Shown here: one piece after another, positions 1 through 10,201 of the stretch
Layout of the letters: each line of letters opens with the position of its first letter
Numbering within the stretch: the stretch's first letter is position 1
From: Kofleriaceae bacterium
GTDB lineage: Bacteria; Myxococcota_A; Polyangia; Haliangiales; Haliangiaceae
NCBI GenBank assembly: GCA_025357755.1
Contig: JANXOP010000119.1
Span: 1-64,000 of the forward strand
Reading direction: 5' to 3'
DNA length: 64,000 nt
Notes under the pieces: generated by a model
Database searches by the model: none
What the model was told of the DNA's origin: nothing
Seen by the model: only the letters and a program-made list of their open reading frames with translations
Position numbers and translations under genes: made by a program

Positions 1-58
1 AGGCTCCGATCGAGGCTCCGATCGAGGCTCCGATCGAGGCTCCGATCGAGGCTCCGAT
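1..58. repeat. 12-bp tandem repeat GAGGCTCCGATC, about 5 copies
   Basis: Direct reading of positions 1-58; encodes APIE on the + strand. Confidence 0.95.
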
Positions 59-290
59 TGACGCTCGTACCGGCGTCCGTACCGGCGAGCGCTCGACGAT
101 CGCGGTGAGCTTCGTTCGAGCGCACGGGAGGGCTCCCTCGAGCAGCTCGAGAGCCGATGACGGTTTCTGCAGCGATGGCGCGCATGTGTTCCTGGCCGCG
201 CCATCGTGTTGCGTCGACGCGCTCGCGTTAGACGCTGGCCACTTCGCGCTCGTCGATCACGTGGTGTTCGCCGGCTGGGGGGCGGCCTGA
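3..290 (+). CDS. C-terminal fragment of an unidentified protein with an N-terminal (APIE)n repeat, truncated by the window edge
   Basis: Frame of ORF 105..290 stays open to the left edge: APIEAPIEAPIEAPIEAPIDARTGVRTGERSTIAVSFVRAHG...; ends TGA at 290, 9 bp before the convergent kinase stop. Confidence 0.5.
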   Translation, partial: APIEAPIEAPIEAPIEAPIDARTGVRTGERSTIAVSFVRAHGRAPSSSSRADDGFCSDGAHVFLAAPSCCVDALALDAGHFALVDHVVFAGWGAA

Positions 291-299
291 TCGGCAAGC

Positions 300-1514
<1,215 letters not shown>

Positions 1515-1597
1515 GAGGACACCACCACGCTCACCACACCAAGAAGTCTAGCCCGACCTCGCCCGGACGTGCTGGAACACCTGTATTCTGTCCTCCA

Positions 1598-2431
1598 GTG
1601 CGTCCGACTCGCCCCCCTTTTACCGACCAGGCTATTCGCCGCGTCCTCGACAATCGAGAGGTTCGCTGCGTCTACCAACCGGTCGTGAATCTGCGGACGC
1701 ACGAGATCTTCGCGTACGAGGCGCTCGCGCGTTCGAAGTCGCCCGACTTCGATGGCCCGTTGAGCTTGTTCGCCGCTGCCGTCGAGCATTCGTGCACCGG
1801 CGAGCTCGGTCGCATGTTGCGCGAGATGGCGATCGAGGACGTGCCGAACCACAAGCTGTTCGTCAACGTTCATCCCGCCGAGCTCAACGAGAAGTGGCTC
1901 GTCCAGCCGAACGATCCGATCTTCCAGCACACGCACGAGCTCTATCTCGAGATCACCGAGAGCATTCCGCTGTCGCACTTCAACCTGTGCCAGAGCATCC
2001 TCACAGAGGTCCGCGACCGCGGTGTGCATCTCGTCGTGGATGATCTCGGTGCCGGCTACTCGAACCTCAAGTACATCGCGGATCTCGAACCACGCGTCGT
2101 GAAGCTCGACCGTGGCTTGATCGCCGGCCTCAAGGTTGGCACCCGGCTGTTCAAGCTCGTCAGCGCGATCGTCGTGTTGTGCCGCGATCTCGACGCGATG
2201 GTCGTCGCGGAAGGCATCGAGACCGTCGAGGAGCTACAAGCGGTGATCGCGGCCGGTGCGCACTTCGGTCAGGGCTACCTGCTCGCGCGCCCCGGCTTCC
2301 CGCTGCCGCAAGTCGTGTGGCCCGCCGGGCTCGACGACGAAGAGCCGACGGGCCCGATCTCGACGCCGCTGCGCAAGCGCAACTCCACGATGCGCCCACG
2401 CACGCAGACCAAGAGCAAAGTTCGTCGCTAG
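1598..2431 (+). CDS. EAL-domain protein (putative c-di-GMP phosphodiesterase)
   Basis: YEALARS (EAL motif), LEITES, VVDDLGAGYSNLKYIADL, VKLDRGLI, VAEGIETVEE, GQGYLLARP. Confidence 0.9.
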   Translation: MRPTRPPFTDQAIRRVLDNREVRCVYQPVVNLRTHEIFAYEALARSKSPDFDGPLSLFAAAVEHSCTGELGRMLREMAIEDVPNHKLFVNVHPAELNEKWLVQPNDPIFQHTHELYLEITESIPLSHFNLCQSILTEVRDRGVHLVVDDLGAGYSNLKYIADLEPRVVKLDRGLIAGLKVGTRLFKLVSAIVVLCRDLDAMVVAEGIETVEELQAVIAAGAHFGQGYLLARPGFPLPQVVWPAGLDDEEPTGPISTPLRKRNSTMRPRTQTKSKVRR

Positions 2432-2512
2432 CCGAGCTCGTAACGGGCACGCGAAGACCGCTCGTCGCGAGACGACCCGCCCGGCGTCGCCTGCGTGCAC
2501 CGACCTCTCGAT

Positions 2513-3331
2513 CTACAGCTGGTTGAGCAAGCCGTGCGCGCGCGCGAGCTCGACGAGCGACCACAACGGCTTGAGCGCATGGCGCGGCGTGGACACGAAG
2601 CGATCGGCGTGGAACGTGTTGTAAAGCAGCCGCCGACCATCCTCGCGCTCGGCGAGCGTGAGCAGTGCGTTACCGAACACCCGATGCTCGGTCCGCGCGA
2701 TCAACCCGTGCCCGACGATCACGTCGTTCGGAATCGCCTGCGTCCACTCGAGCACGCGGACCGCGCGATCGGGCGCGACATCGATGAAGCCGGCACGCCG
2801 GATCGGCATCCCGGGGGCGGGCTGCTCGGCGTACGTCGCGCCGACATCCGCGCGGCCCGAGAGCACCGCGCGCACGACCTCGGCGTGGCTGCCCATGAAC
2901 ATCTCTTCACCGAACAGCTCGCTCGGATCGATGCCGCGCGCCGCGAGGTGGATGCGCGGTACCAGGTAGCCCGCCGCCGAGGCTCGGTCGACCCACGCGA
3001 CTCGCTTGCCACGCAGCGCGGCGAGCGAGCTCGGACCGCGCGCGTCGACGAACAGCGCACTGCAGTAATCGTTGCGATCGCCTCGGATAGCCGAGAGCAG
3101 CGGCTGCAGCATGATCCGCTCGCTGGTCAGCACTAGCAGCGCGGGCGACATCCACGCGTACTGCACGCGGTCGCGCTCGAGCGCCGAGGCGAGGTCCGCG
3201 TACGAGGTCGGGATCAGGCCGTTGACCTCGGTGCCGACAAGCTTCGAGAGCGCGAGGCACAACGCATCCAGCGCTACCCGGCGATCACCGGGCAGCGCAG
3301 ACGGGACCACCGCGAGCGTGATCGCAGACAA
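2513..3331 (-). CDS. PhnD-like periplasmic-binding-fold protein without an evident signal peptide
   Basis: VQYAWMSPALLVL, LRGKRVAWVDRASAAGYLVPRIHLAARGIDP, VVRAVLSGRADVGATYAE pattern typical of PhnD/SBP fold; TTG start shortly downstream of an in-frame TGA. Confidence 0.75.
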   Translation of the reverse strand: MSAITLAVVPSALPGDRRVALDALCLALSKLVGTEVNGLIPTSYADLASALERDRVQYAWMSPALLVLTSERIMLQPLLSAIRGDRNDYCSALFVDARGPSSLAALRGKRVAWVDRASAAGYLVPRIHLAARGIDPSELFGEEMFMGSHAEVVRAVLSGRADVGATYAEQPAPGMPIRRAGFIDVAPDRAVRVLEWTQAIPNDVIVGHGLIARTEHRVFGNALLTLAEREDGRRLLYNTFHADRFVSTPRHALKPLWSLVELARAHGLLNQL

Positions 3332-3349
3332 CGTCCAAGTATCGCTGGA

Positions 3350-4405
3350 TCAGGAGCAGAAACGCCAGAACGCTCGCGTCCTGGAACCGAGCCCGAGCTC
3401 CATGTCGCCGGAAATCGCGATCACGCGCGTCGAGGCTTGACCTGCGATGCGCGTGCCGTTGCGGCTCGCCGTATCGATCACGAGGAAGGCATCGTCGACA
3501 TCGAGGAGGAGGGCGTGGACCCGTGACAGCGATGGATCGTCGAGCAGGCCCGCGCCATCGCAACGCGCGTAGCGACCGATCAACACGCCGTCGCGCAGGG
3601 CGCTGTGACCGAGCGTGAGGGTGCCCCGATGCGACTTGCCGACGAGCTCGAGCGAGCCGACGCCCGAACCTGGCAGCACGAGGCTATCGCTGGTATCGCG
3701 TGGGCCTGCGGTCCGCATGATCACGCTGACGTGCGTGCGCGCGCCGGCGAACGATCGCTCGAGACCGCTCGTGCGCTGGGTCGGGATCTTGATCGAGGCC
3801 TCGGGCGTGTTCGTGAGCTCGTCGAAGTATTCGCGTGGTGGGATCATGTCCCACGCGTCGTTGCCGTTCTCCGGCCAATCGGCGGCGTCGCCGAGCGGCA
3901 TCACGAACAGCGCATAACCACCGACGCGCAAGACCGCCGGACCTTCTGCTTTGAGGCCGCGCAGCGGGCGGCCTTGCTCGTCACGGAAGCCGTTCGACGT
4001 GCGGAGATCGAGCACGCGATACTTCACGACGTTCGAGTTCTTCGACCAGCTCTTGACCGGATCGAGGATGATCGCCAGGTGCCGCAGCGCGAGCTCGTCG
4101 TTGCCATTCAAGAACAGATCGCACTGGTCGTGACGACCGACCATCGCGGCGACGTGACGCGCGACTCGTGCGCGTAGCGTGCAACAACCGGCCGGCCGGC
4201 CGGTCGCTTCGTCGACCGCGATCATGGCGATGCCGGGCTCGTCGACGGCGCGGCAGGCCGCGGCGAACTGCGCATAGGCGCCGTGGAACAGCGAGCGCAT
4301 CTCGCGGTCGATCCGTGGGGCAGCCGCCGGACGCATCAGGGTGGCTCGATTTTCGGAGGCGCCACGGACCTGGCCGCCCCACAAATCGACACCCATGGTC
4401 TTCAC
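3350..4405 (-). CDS. FHA-domain protein
   Basis: C-terminal VLIGRYARCDGAGLLDDPSLSRVHALLLDVDDAFLVIDTASRNGTRIAG: FHA core (GR..x..SRxHx...NGT). Confidence 0.85.
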   Translation of the reverse strand: MKTMGVDLWGGQVRGASENRATLMRPAAAPRIDREMRSLFHGAYAQFAAACRAVDEPGIAMIAVDEATGRPAGCCTLRARVARHVAAMVGRHDQCDLFLNGNDELALRHLAIILDPVKSWSKNSNVVKYRVLDLRTSNGFRDEQGRPLRGLKAEGPAVLRVGGYALFVMPLGDAADWPENGNDAWDMIPPREYFDELTNTPEASIKIPTQRTSGLERSFAGARTHVSVIMRTAGPRDTSDSLVLPGSGVGSLELVGKSHRGTLTLGHSALRDGVLIGRYARCDGAGLLDDPSLSRVHALLLDVDDAFLVIDTASRNGTRIAGQASTRVIAISGDMELGLGSRTRAFWRFCS

Positions 4406-4454
4406 CCCCCAAAGCTAGCAGGTTGGCGGCGCGGCTTGGGGTAAGTTCGGGGCT

Positions 4455-4712
4455 GTGAGTGATCATCCAACCGACTTCGTCGGCAACGTCAACGAAGCCA
4501 TCTCCTCGTCGATCAAGACCAAGATCCCCGATGCCGTCGTCGAATCCTCAGGTAGTGGCGGGCACTACAGTATCTCCGTCGTCTCGCCCGTCTTCGCCGG
4601 CAAGAGCCTGCTCGAGAGCCAGCGCCTGGTGTTAGGGGCGATCAAGCACCTCCTCAACGGCAGCTCGCCGCCGGTCCATGCCGTCGACAACTTGATCACG
4701 AAAGCCCCGTAA
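4455..4712 (+). CDS. BolA-family protein
   Basis: GTG start; SIKTKIPDAVVESSGSGGHYSISVVSPVFAGKSLLESQRLVLGAI resembles BolA core. Confidence 0.8.
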   Translation: MSDHPTDFVGNVNEAISSSIKTKIPDAVVESSGSGGHYSISVVSPVFAGKSLLESQRLVLGAIKHLLNGSSPPVHAVDNLITKAP

Positions 4713-4719
4713 AACCCAC

Positions 4720-5943
4720 ATGCGCTCCTTCGTGATCACGCTTGTCGTGGGGCTCGGGCTGGCCACGACCGCGGTGGCGCAGCCCGGTCCCGAGACCCGG
4801 CCCGTCCCCGTCGAAACGGTCAAGATCGATCTCGTCACGATGGGCATCGGGGCCCTGCCCTGGGAGCGCCACGGTCACATCGCCCTATGCGTGACCCAAA
4901 GAGGGATGCGGATCGCGGCCCGTCATTCGGAGCCTGGCGACTATTGCTACAACTACGGCATCGGTGACTTCCACCATCCACTCGCGATGGCGTGGGGGTT
5001 CTTCCGCGGCGACCACAGCTTCTGGGTCGGCAAGTCCTCCCCCGAGGAGATGCTGCAGGTCTACCTCTATTTCGATCGCACGATCTGGGTCCAGGAGCTG
5101 CCGCTCGACGAAGCACAGAAGCAAAAGGTGATCGACAAGCTCGAGCACGACATCCTCGAGCCGAACAAGTACTACGCGTACGACCACTTCTGGGACAACT
5201 GCACGACCCGCATCCGCGACATCATCGACAACGTCACCGATCACGCGCTCGCGAAGATGACGGACTCGCCCGGCGACGAGACCTTCCGCGATCTGTCGCG
5301 CGATGGCTTTCAGGGTTTCCGGCTCGAGCTGCTCGCGACCGACATCGAGCTCGGTCGCTCGACCGATCGTGTGCCGACCTACTGGGAGCGCATGTTCTTG
5401 CCGCAGTTCCTGCGCGAGGCCGTCCACACCAAGTGGGGCCTCGAGCCGCAGCCGATCTACGTGCGCAAAGAGTGTGTCGAGAGCTATCGCGATCCCGAGC
5501 ACCGCGATCCGGACTGCCTCGCGCGTGGCATCCCGACGGTGACCGAGCCGAAGAGCGGACGCGTCTTGCTCGCGCTCGCGATCCTCGCGCTGACCTCGCC
5601 GGTGTGGTTGACCCGGCTGTGGGGCAAGTTCCAGCGCACCGGCCTCGCGATCGCTGTCATCCCGTACTGGCTGCTCGGCCTGGTGACGACGACCCTGTCG
5701 ATCGTCAGCCCGCTGCCGTACATCCGGCCGAACGAGACCGATCTCGCGTTGCTCGTGTTCGACATCGTGATCTTGTTCCTGTCGCCCGTGAACAAGGTGA
5801 AGTACGCGAAGTTTCGCGTCGGCATGCTCGCGGTGATGGCGGTGCTGCTGCTCGTCAACGTGCTGCATCAACCGATCTGGACGCTGATGCTGTGGCCCCT
5901 CATCCCGATGGCAACCGTGGCCTTCTGGAGACCCCGCGCATGA
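4720..5943 (+). CDS. DUF4105/Lnb-type N-terminal periplasmic domain membrane protein
   Basis: Signal peptide, ERHGHIALCV, YNYGIGDF, FFRGDHSFWVG, YDHFWDNCTTRIRDIID, C-terminal TM helices. Confidence 0.8.
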   Translation: MRSFVITLVVGLGLATTAVAQPGPETRPVPVETVKIDLVTMGIGALPWERHGHIALCVTQRGMRIAARHSEPGDYCYNYGIGDFHHPLAMAWGFFRGDHSFWVGKSSPEEMLQVYLYFDRTIWVQELPLDEAQKQKVIDKLEHDILEPNKYYAYDHFWDNCTTRIRDIIDNVTDHALAKMTDSPGDETFRDLSRDGFQGFRLELLATDIELGRSTDRVPTYWERMFLPQFLREAVHTKWGLEPQPIYVRKECVESYRDPEHRDPDCLARGIPTVTEPKSGRVLLALAILALTSPVWLTRLWGKFQRTGLAIAVIPYWLLGLVTTTLSIVSPLPYIRPNETDLALLVFDIVILFLSPVNKVKYAKFRVGMLAVMAVLLLVNVLHQPIWTLMLWPLIPMATVAFWRPRA

Positions 5944-6251
5944 AGCCCCACGTCGCCAAGGCCCTGCTGGTCTCGAAGATCCTCGTCGCCGATGGCATCA
6001 TGACCGACGACGAGAAGGCGTTCCTCGCCGACGTCTTCACCAAGCTCGGCCTCGACGAGACCGAGAAGCAGCGCGTGATCGAGCTCGAGGGTTGGGATGA
6101 AGCGGAGGCGCTGATCCAGGCGTGGACCGACGACGAGAAGCGCGAGGTCGTCGAGCTCCTCGTCGATGCGGCGGCCGCGGATGGGCGCCTGTCGCCGAAC
6201 GAGCTCGCCGAGATCAAGAGCGTCGAGGCAGCGCTCGGGCTGAACAAGTAG
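5940..6251 (+). CDS. TerB-like (tellurite-resistance-type) small protein
   Basis: ATGA overlap with previous stop; 103 aa; VSKILVADGIMTDDEKAFLADVF...LVDAAAADGRLSPNELAEIKSVEAALGL. Confidence 0.75.
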   Translation: MKPHVAKALLVSKILVADGIMTDDEKAFLADVFTKLGLDETEKQRVIELEGWDEAEALIQAWTDDEKREVVELLVDAAAADGRLSPNELAEIKSVEAALGLNK

Positions 6252-7310
6252 ATGCTCGCGGCCGCTGCACGAGAGCTGGTTTCGGAGCTCGCTACCTATC
6301 GCGCCGAGCACGACCAGAACAAGCAGCTCGCACCCGCGGTCGTCGGCCTCTTGCGCGAGCGTGGCTTCCTCGGCTGCTTGTTGCCGAGCGTGCTCGGGGG
6401 CGCCGAGCTCGAGCCGGCCGAGTATGTCGCGACGCTCGAAGCGCTCGCCGAAGGCGATGCCGCGACGGGCTGGGTCGCGATGACCGCCTCGACCTCGACG
6501 ATGCTCGCGGCGTACCTGCCGCGTACGACCGCAGCGCTGCTCTGGAGCTCGGGGGCACCGCTGATGGCGGGCGTGTTCGCGCCCGGCGGCGCGATCGATG
6601 GCGAGCGAAGACTGACCGGTCGATGGTCGTGGGCCTCCGGCTCGCGCCACGCCGATTGGTTCGCGGTCGGCGCGATCTTCGAGGGCAAGCACCTCGTGTG
6701 CTTCGTGCCGCGTGCGAGCGTTCGCATCGTCGACAACTGGGACACGCTCGGCCTGGCCGGCACCGGCTCGAACGACATCGAGATCACGAACGTCCCCGTC
6801 GTCGCCGATCATACGTGCTCGCTCTTCACTCCTCCATGGATCGAGACCGCGCTGTATCGCGTGCCCGTGTTCGGCCTGCTCGCGACCGGGATCGCGTCGT
6901 GTGCGCTCGGCATCGCGAAGGCCGCGCTCCGGCACGCCGCTGCGCGGCTGATCAAAGAGAAAGATGCGCCGTCGCCGCAGGTCGCGAAGTACGCCGAGCT
7001 CCATGCGAAGCTCGCTTCGGCGCGTGCCTATCTGATCGCGGAAGCCACGACCATCTACGGCGCCCCGGTCGATGCGGCCGCGCGCGGTGGCCTACGCCTC
7101 GCTGCCTCGCACGTGACCGAGCAGTGTGCCGAGGTCGTGCGCGGCTGCTTTCACATCGATGGTGCCGCGGCGGTGCGTGCAAACCATCCGCTCCAGCTCG
7201 CGCTGCGCGACATCGAGATGGTGATGACTCACAAGATGGTCGTCGATCGCGTGTTGCCGGCCGCTGGCCGCGCATTGCTCGGCATCGGCAAGCCGCCTCC
7301 GGATCTCTGA
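6252..7310 (+). CDS. Acyl-CoA dehydrogenase-fold flavoprotein (HsaA/HpaB-like)
   Basis: LRERGFLGCLLPSVLGGAELEPAEYVATLEALAEGDAATGWVA; LTGRWSWASGSRHADWFAVGAIF. Confidence 0.8.
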   Translation: MLAAAARELVSELATYRAEHDQNKQLAPAVVGLLRERGFLGCLLPSVLGGAELEPAEYVATLEALAEGDAATGWVAMTASTSTMLAAYLPRTTAALLWSSGAPLMAGVFAPGGAIDGERRLTGRWSWASGSRHADWFAVGAIFEGKHLVCFVPRASVRIVDNWDTLGLAGTGSNDIEITNVPVVADHTCSLFTPPWIETALYRVPVFGLLATGIASCALGIAKAALRHAAARLIKEKDAPSPQVAKYAELHAKLASARAYLIAEATTIYGAPVDAAARGGLRLAASHVTEQCAEVVRGCFHIDGAAAVRANHPLQLALRDIEMVMTHKMVVDRVLPAAGRALLGIGKPPPDL

Positions 7311-7323
7311 TCGCGTCCGGTAT

Positions 7324-7471
7324 CCGGACGGCTGGGCCGATTTTGACGCGGTGCTCTCAACCCCGGAGAGGTGTTTGGGCCGAGTTCCGGACGGCTGGGC
7401 CGATTTTGACGCGGTGCTCTCAACCCCGGAGAGATGTTTGGCCCAACCCCGGAGAGGTGTTTGGCCGAGTT
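7324..7471. repeat. 63-bp tandem intergenic repeat, 2 units plus a partial third, between convergent genes
   Basis: CCGGACGGCTGGGCCGATTTTGACGCGGTGCTCTCAACCCCGGAGAGGTGTTTGGGCCGAGTT at 7324, again at 7387, 3' part again at 7445-7471. Confidence 0.95.
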
Positions 7472-8055
7472 CACTCGGCGAGGAGCAGCGAGATCGCGGC
7501 AAAGTCTTGCTCGCGAATGCTACCGGCGCGCGCACAGCGCACGTGCCCGGTCGGGCTCACGAACACGTGGATCGGGATCGGCGGCGCGGCATCGAGCCCG
7601 AGCTGCTTGAACCAATCACTCTGGCTCTTGGAATCCGCAAGCCGCGCGGTGAGGGGCGACCCCGGGTGCTCCTTCTGGAAGGCCGTCACGGTCGCGTCGT
7701 CTTCGTCGACGGAGACGAACGCGAGCTCGAGCGGCTTGCCGGACTTCGCGAGCTTGGCGCGCCACGCGACGACACGCGGCATCTCCTCGACGCAGGGCTT
7801 GCACCAGGTCGCCCAGATGTTCAGCCAGGTCCAGCTGCCGGGCTTCGAGAGGACCTTCACCTCGCCGAGCGCGGGCAGCACGAGTGCGGGCCCCGAGTCA
7901 TCGGCCTTGTGAAAATCACAGAACGCTTCGGTCGAAGCTTTTTGCGTCGCACTGACCTTCGCACCTTCCGCGCGCGAGGCCGGAGGCGTGGCGTCACCCT
8001 TGTCGCACGCTGCGAGCAGGGCCACCGAGAGGATTAGAGTTGGCAGTCGATCCAT
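7471..8055 (-). CDS. TlpA/thioredoxin-like lipoprotein
   Basis: Lipobox-like MDRLPTLILSVALLAACDKGD; WTWLNIWATWCKPCVEEMPRVVAW. Confidence 0.85.
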   Translation of the reverse strand: MDRLPTLILSVALLAACDKGDATPPASRAEGAKVSATQKASTEAFCDFHKADDSGPALVLPALGEVKVLSKPGSWTWLNIWATWCKPCVEEMPRVVAWRAKLAKSGKPLELAFVSVDEDDATVTAFQKEHPGSPLTARLADSKSQSDWFKQLGLDAAPPIPIHVFVSPTGHVRCARAGSIREQDFAAISLLLAE

Positions 8056-8720
8056 GCGACGAACGCGCTCCGGTTGATCTCTTCCGAGGTGCACGTCGTG
8101 CCGGTCGCACTTCGCTTCCACGAGCAGAAATCGGTTTCGAGTTGGGCGAACTCTTCGCCGAGCCACAGCATGCCGACCTCTTTGTCGAGGTCGGGGTCCT
8201 TGAATTGCGAGCGGAGGTGGGTCATCACCGCCTCGGCGCGCGCCTTCGAGAGCTCGCGGTTGTGCTCGACCGAGCCCTCGGGCGAGCTCCGCGACACGAC
8301 GAAGAACCAGCTCGCACCGCGCTGATCGGCGAACACCTGATCGACGAGCGACAGATCGATGGGATCGAGATCTGATTTGTCTTTATCGAACTCGACGATG
8401 CCGCCGCGATCCTTCATCGGCTTGAACAGCGCGTTGAAGTCGGTCCCACTCATCGTCGCGACGTTCTTGGCTTGCACCGGCTGGCAGCCGCGTGCCCCAC
8501 CGCCACCGACGAGGCCGCAGCTCATCAGCACGCGGCGCAGGATCTTCTTGAGCTCCGGGCTGCAGTAGCCGACATCCGCGGCCGCGGCGACCGCCGTGCC
8601 CTCGGCCGGTGCGGCGGTCGATTCGGCGAGCCGCGTCTTCGCCGAGCCGATCCACGTCGCCGTGCCGACGACCGGCACGAGCAAAAGCGCGACGACGATC
8701 GCGATGCGCAAGGGAATCAC
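8034..8720 (-). CDS. OmpA-like-domain membrane/periplasmic protein
   Basis: GTG start; N-terminal TM; IVEFDKDKSDLD...NRELSKARAEAVMTHLRSQF. Confidence 0.65.
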   Translation of the reverse strand: MIPLRIAIVVALLLVPVVGTATWIGSAKTRLAESTAAPAEGTAVAAAADVGYCSPELKKILRRVLMSCGLVGGGGARGCQPVQAKNVATMSGTDFNALFKPMKDRGGIVEFDKDKSDLDPIDLSLVDQVFADQRGASWFFVVSRSSPEGSVEHNRELSKARAEAVMTHLRSQFKDPDLDKEVGMLWLGEEFAQLETDFCSWKRSATGTTCTSEEINRSAFVAWIDCQL

Positions 8721-10186
8721 GGCGCACCTCCCGAGCCGGAGGCGGGTGTTGGATCCGCCGGCTTGTCGACGGGTTTGCCTTCGACCGCAGTACCTTCGAC
8801 GGGCTTGTCTTCGGACGGTTTGACGACCGGCTTGTCCTCGGACGGTTTTTTTTCTTCGACGGGCTTGTGCGTCTTCGGGGCCGCCTCGGGCTCGGGTTTG
8901 TGCGTCGGCGCAGGCGCGGCGCTCGGTGGCGGCAGCAGCGTTCCCTTCGCGTGACGATCGAGCATGATGCCGAGCGCGAACTCGAGGCCGAGGTCGACGT
9001 CCTCGTCGCACAGCTTGACGTTGTCGACGAACAGCTGCGGCGTGAGCACGTGGATGTTGTTCGCGACCGACCAGCGCAGCGACTTGTTGAGCCTCGAGCG
9101 GGCCTCCGGCGAGCCCACACACGCCGCGAGCTCGGGGAACTTTGCCTTGACGTAGCGCGCGGCCGCGCCCGGATCCTTCGCGGTCTCGGCACGAATCTGA
9201 TCTTGCATCTCGAACGCCCACGCGATCACCTCGGGAGCCTTGGGTCCCGCGCACAACACCGCCTCGCTCACGGTGCACGCGCCCGGGTGCGTGGTCTCGG
9301 TGATCATCCAGTTGCAGGTGTTGTCGAGCGGGAACATCACGGCACGGCGATCGAGCTTGTCGGCGAGCCCCGAGGCAACGAGCCGTTGCTCGAACGCCTT
9401 GCACGCGGGACACAATGGATCGAGCACCTCGAGCGCGGGCGCACCCTTGGAGCGCTGGACGTCGACCATCACGCCGTAGGTGTCGTCGGGCTTCGGTAGC
9501 GCCTCGCACGTGCCGATGAACTTCGAGTTATCCGGCGCCTTCGCGAGATAGAGCACGAGCGGGATCGCGACGAACGCGAGGCCGAGGCCGACCATCGCGC
9601 CGAGATAGCCCAGGCTCGTCGGCTCGGCGGCGACCCCGATCTCGAGGCGGTGGGAGCCGCTGCGCGACGTCCCGACGGTACCGAGCGCCTTCGCGCGACG
9701 CCAGGTCATCAGCGCGCCGGTGAACACGAGCGCGCTCGAGATGTAGATCGCGACGCACAGCTTGCACGTGGTGCCGAGCTTGGTCAGCGAGATCATCAAC
9801 ATCACGAGCGACGTGAGGAGCGGCAGCGCGGTCGCGGCGACGAGGAAGAGTGTGGCCTTCGCATCATCCTTGCGGCGCGTGACGACGAGATCCGCGGCGT
9901 AGAACGCGATAAACGCGAACACCGACATCGCCCCGAGTGCGATCGGGATGCCTCCCCATACATGCGAGCGAAAGATCGACGAGTACGGGCTCATCATCGC
10001 GATCTGGCAACCCGAGCTCGCATCCGCGGCGTGCGTCACGCCAGGGATGAAGGAGCAGTGCAGGCTATGAACCTGGCGATCGAGGTGCTGGACGAAGTCG
10101 TACGTCGAGATGCCGGCGAACAACAGGCCCAGACCTGCGCCGACGAGCACTACGACGAGCCATGCGGGCGGTCTCATGGGACGCAT
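8717..10186 (-). CDS. Vitamin K epoxide reductase (VKOR)-thioredoxin/DsbA-like fusion
   Basis: TM-rich N-term with CKLCVAIY; periplasmic domain LEVLDPLCPACKAFEQRL; low-complexity KPSEDKPV tail. Confidence 0.87.
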   Translation of the reverse strand: MRPMRPPAWLVVVLVGAGLGLLFAGISTYDFVQHLDRQVHSLHCSFIPGVTHAADASSGCQIAMMSPYSSIFRSHVWGGIPIALGAMSVFAFIAFYAADLVVTRRKDDAKATLFLVAATALPLLTSLVMLMISLTKLGTTCKLCVAIYISSALVFTGALMTWRRAKALGTVGTSRSGSHRLEIGVAAEPTSLGYLGAMVGLGLAFVAIPLVLYLAKAPDNSKFIGTCEALPKPDDTYGVMVDVQRSKGAPALEVLDPLCPACKAFEQRLVASGLADKLDRRAVMFPLDNTCNWMITETTHPGACTVSEAVLCAGPKAPEVIAWAFEMQDQIRAETAKDPGAAARYVKAKFPELAACVGSPEARSRLNKSLRWSVANNIHVLTPQLFVDNVKLCDEDVDLGLEFALGIMLDRHAKGTLLPPPSAAPAPTHKPEPEAAPKTHKPVEEKKPSEDKPVVKPSEDKPVEGTAVEGKPVDKPADPTPASGSGGAP

Positions 10187-10201
10187 CGTCCCACGGACCC
10201 G

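Noticed and set aside
2513-3331. Phosphonate ABC transporter assignment for the PhnD-like protein
   Set aside because: No signal peptide and no permease/ATPase genes nearby; only the fold-level call is kept.
6122-7912. 596-aa + strand ORF overlapping TerB-like, ACAD-like genes and the 63-bp repeat
   Set aside because: Arg-rich out-of-frame translation of well-supported genes; runs through intergenic repeats.
8846-8853. T8 homopolymer in the VKOR-Trx gene (and T7 near 45448 in the SNF2 gene) as programmed frameshift sites
   Set aside because: Both reading frames continue normally through the runs; no alternative-frame product of interest.
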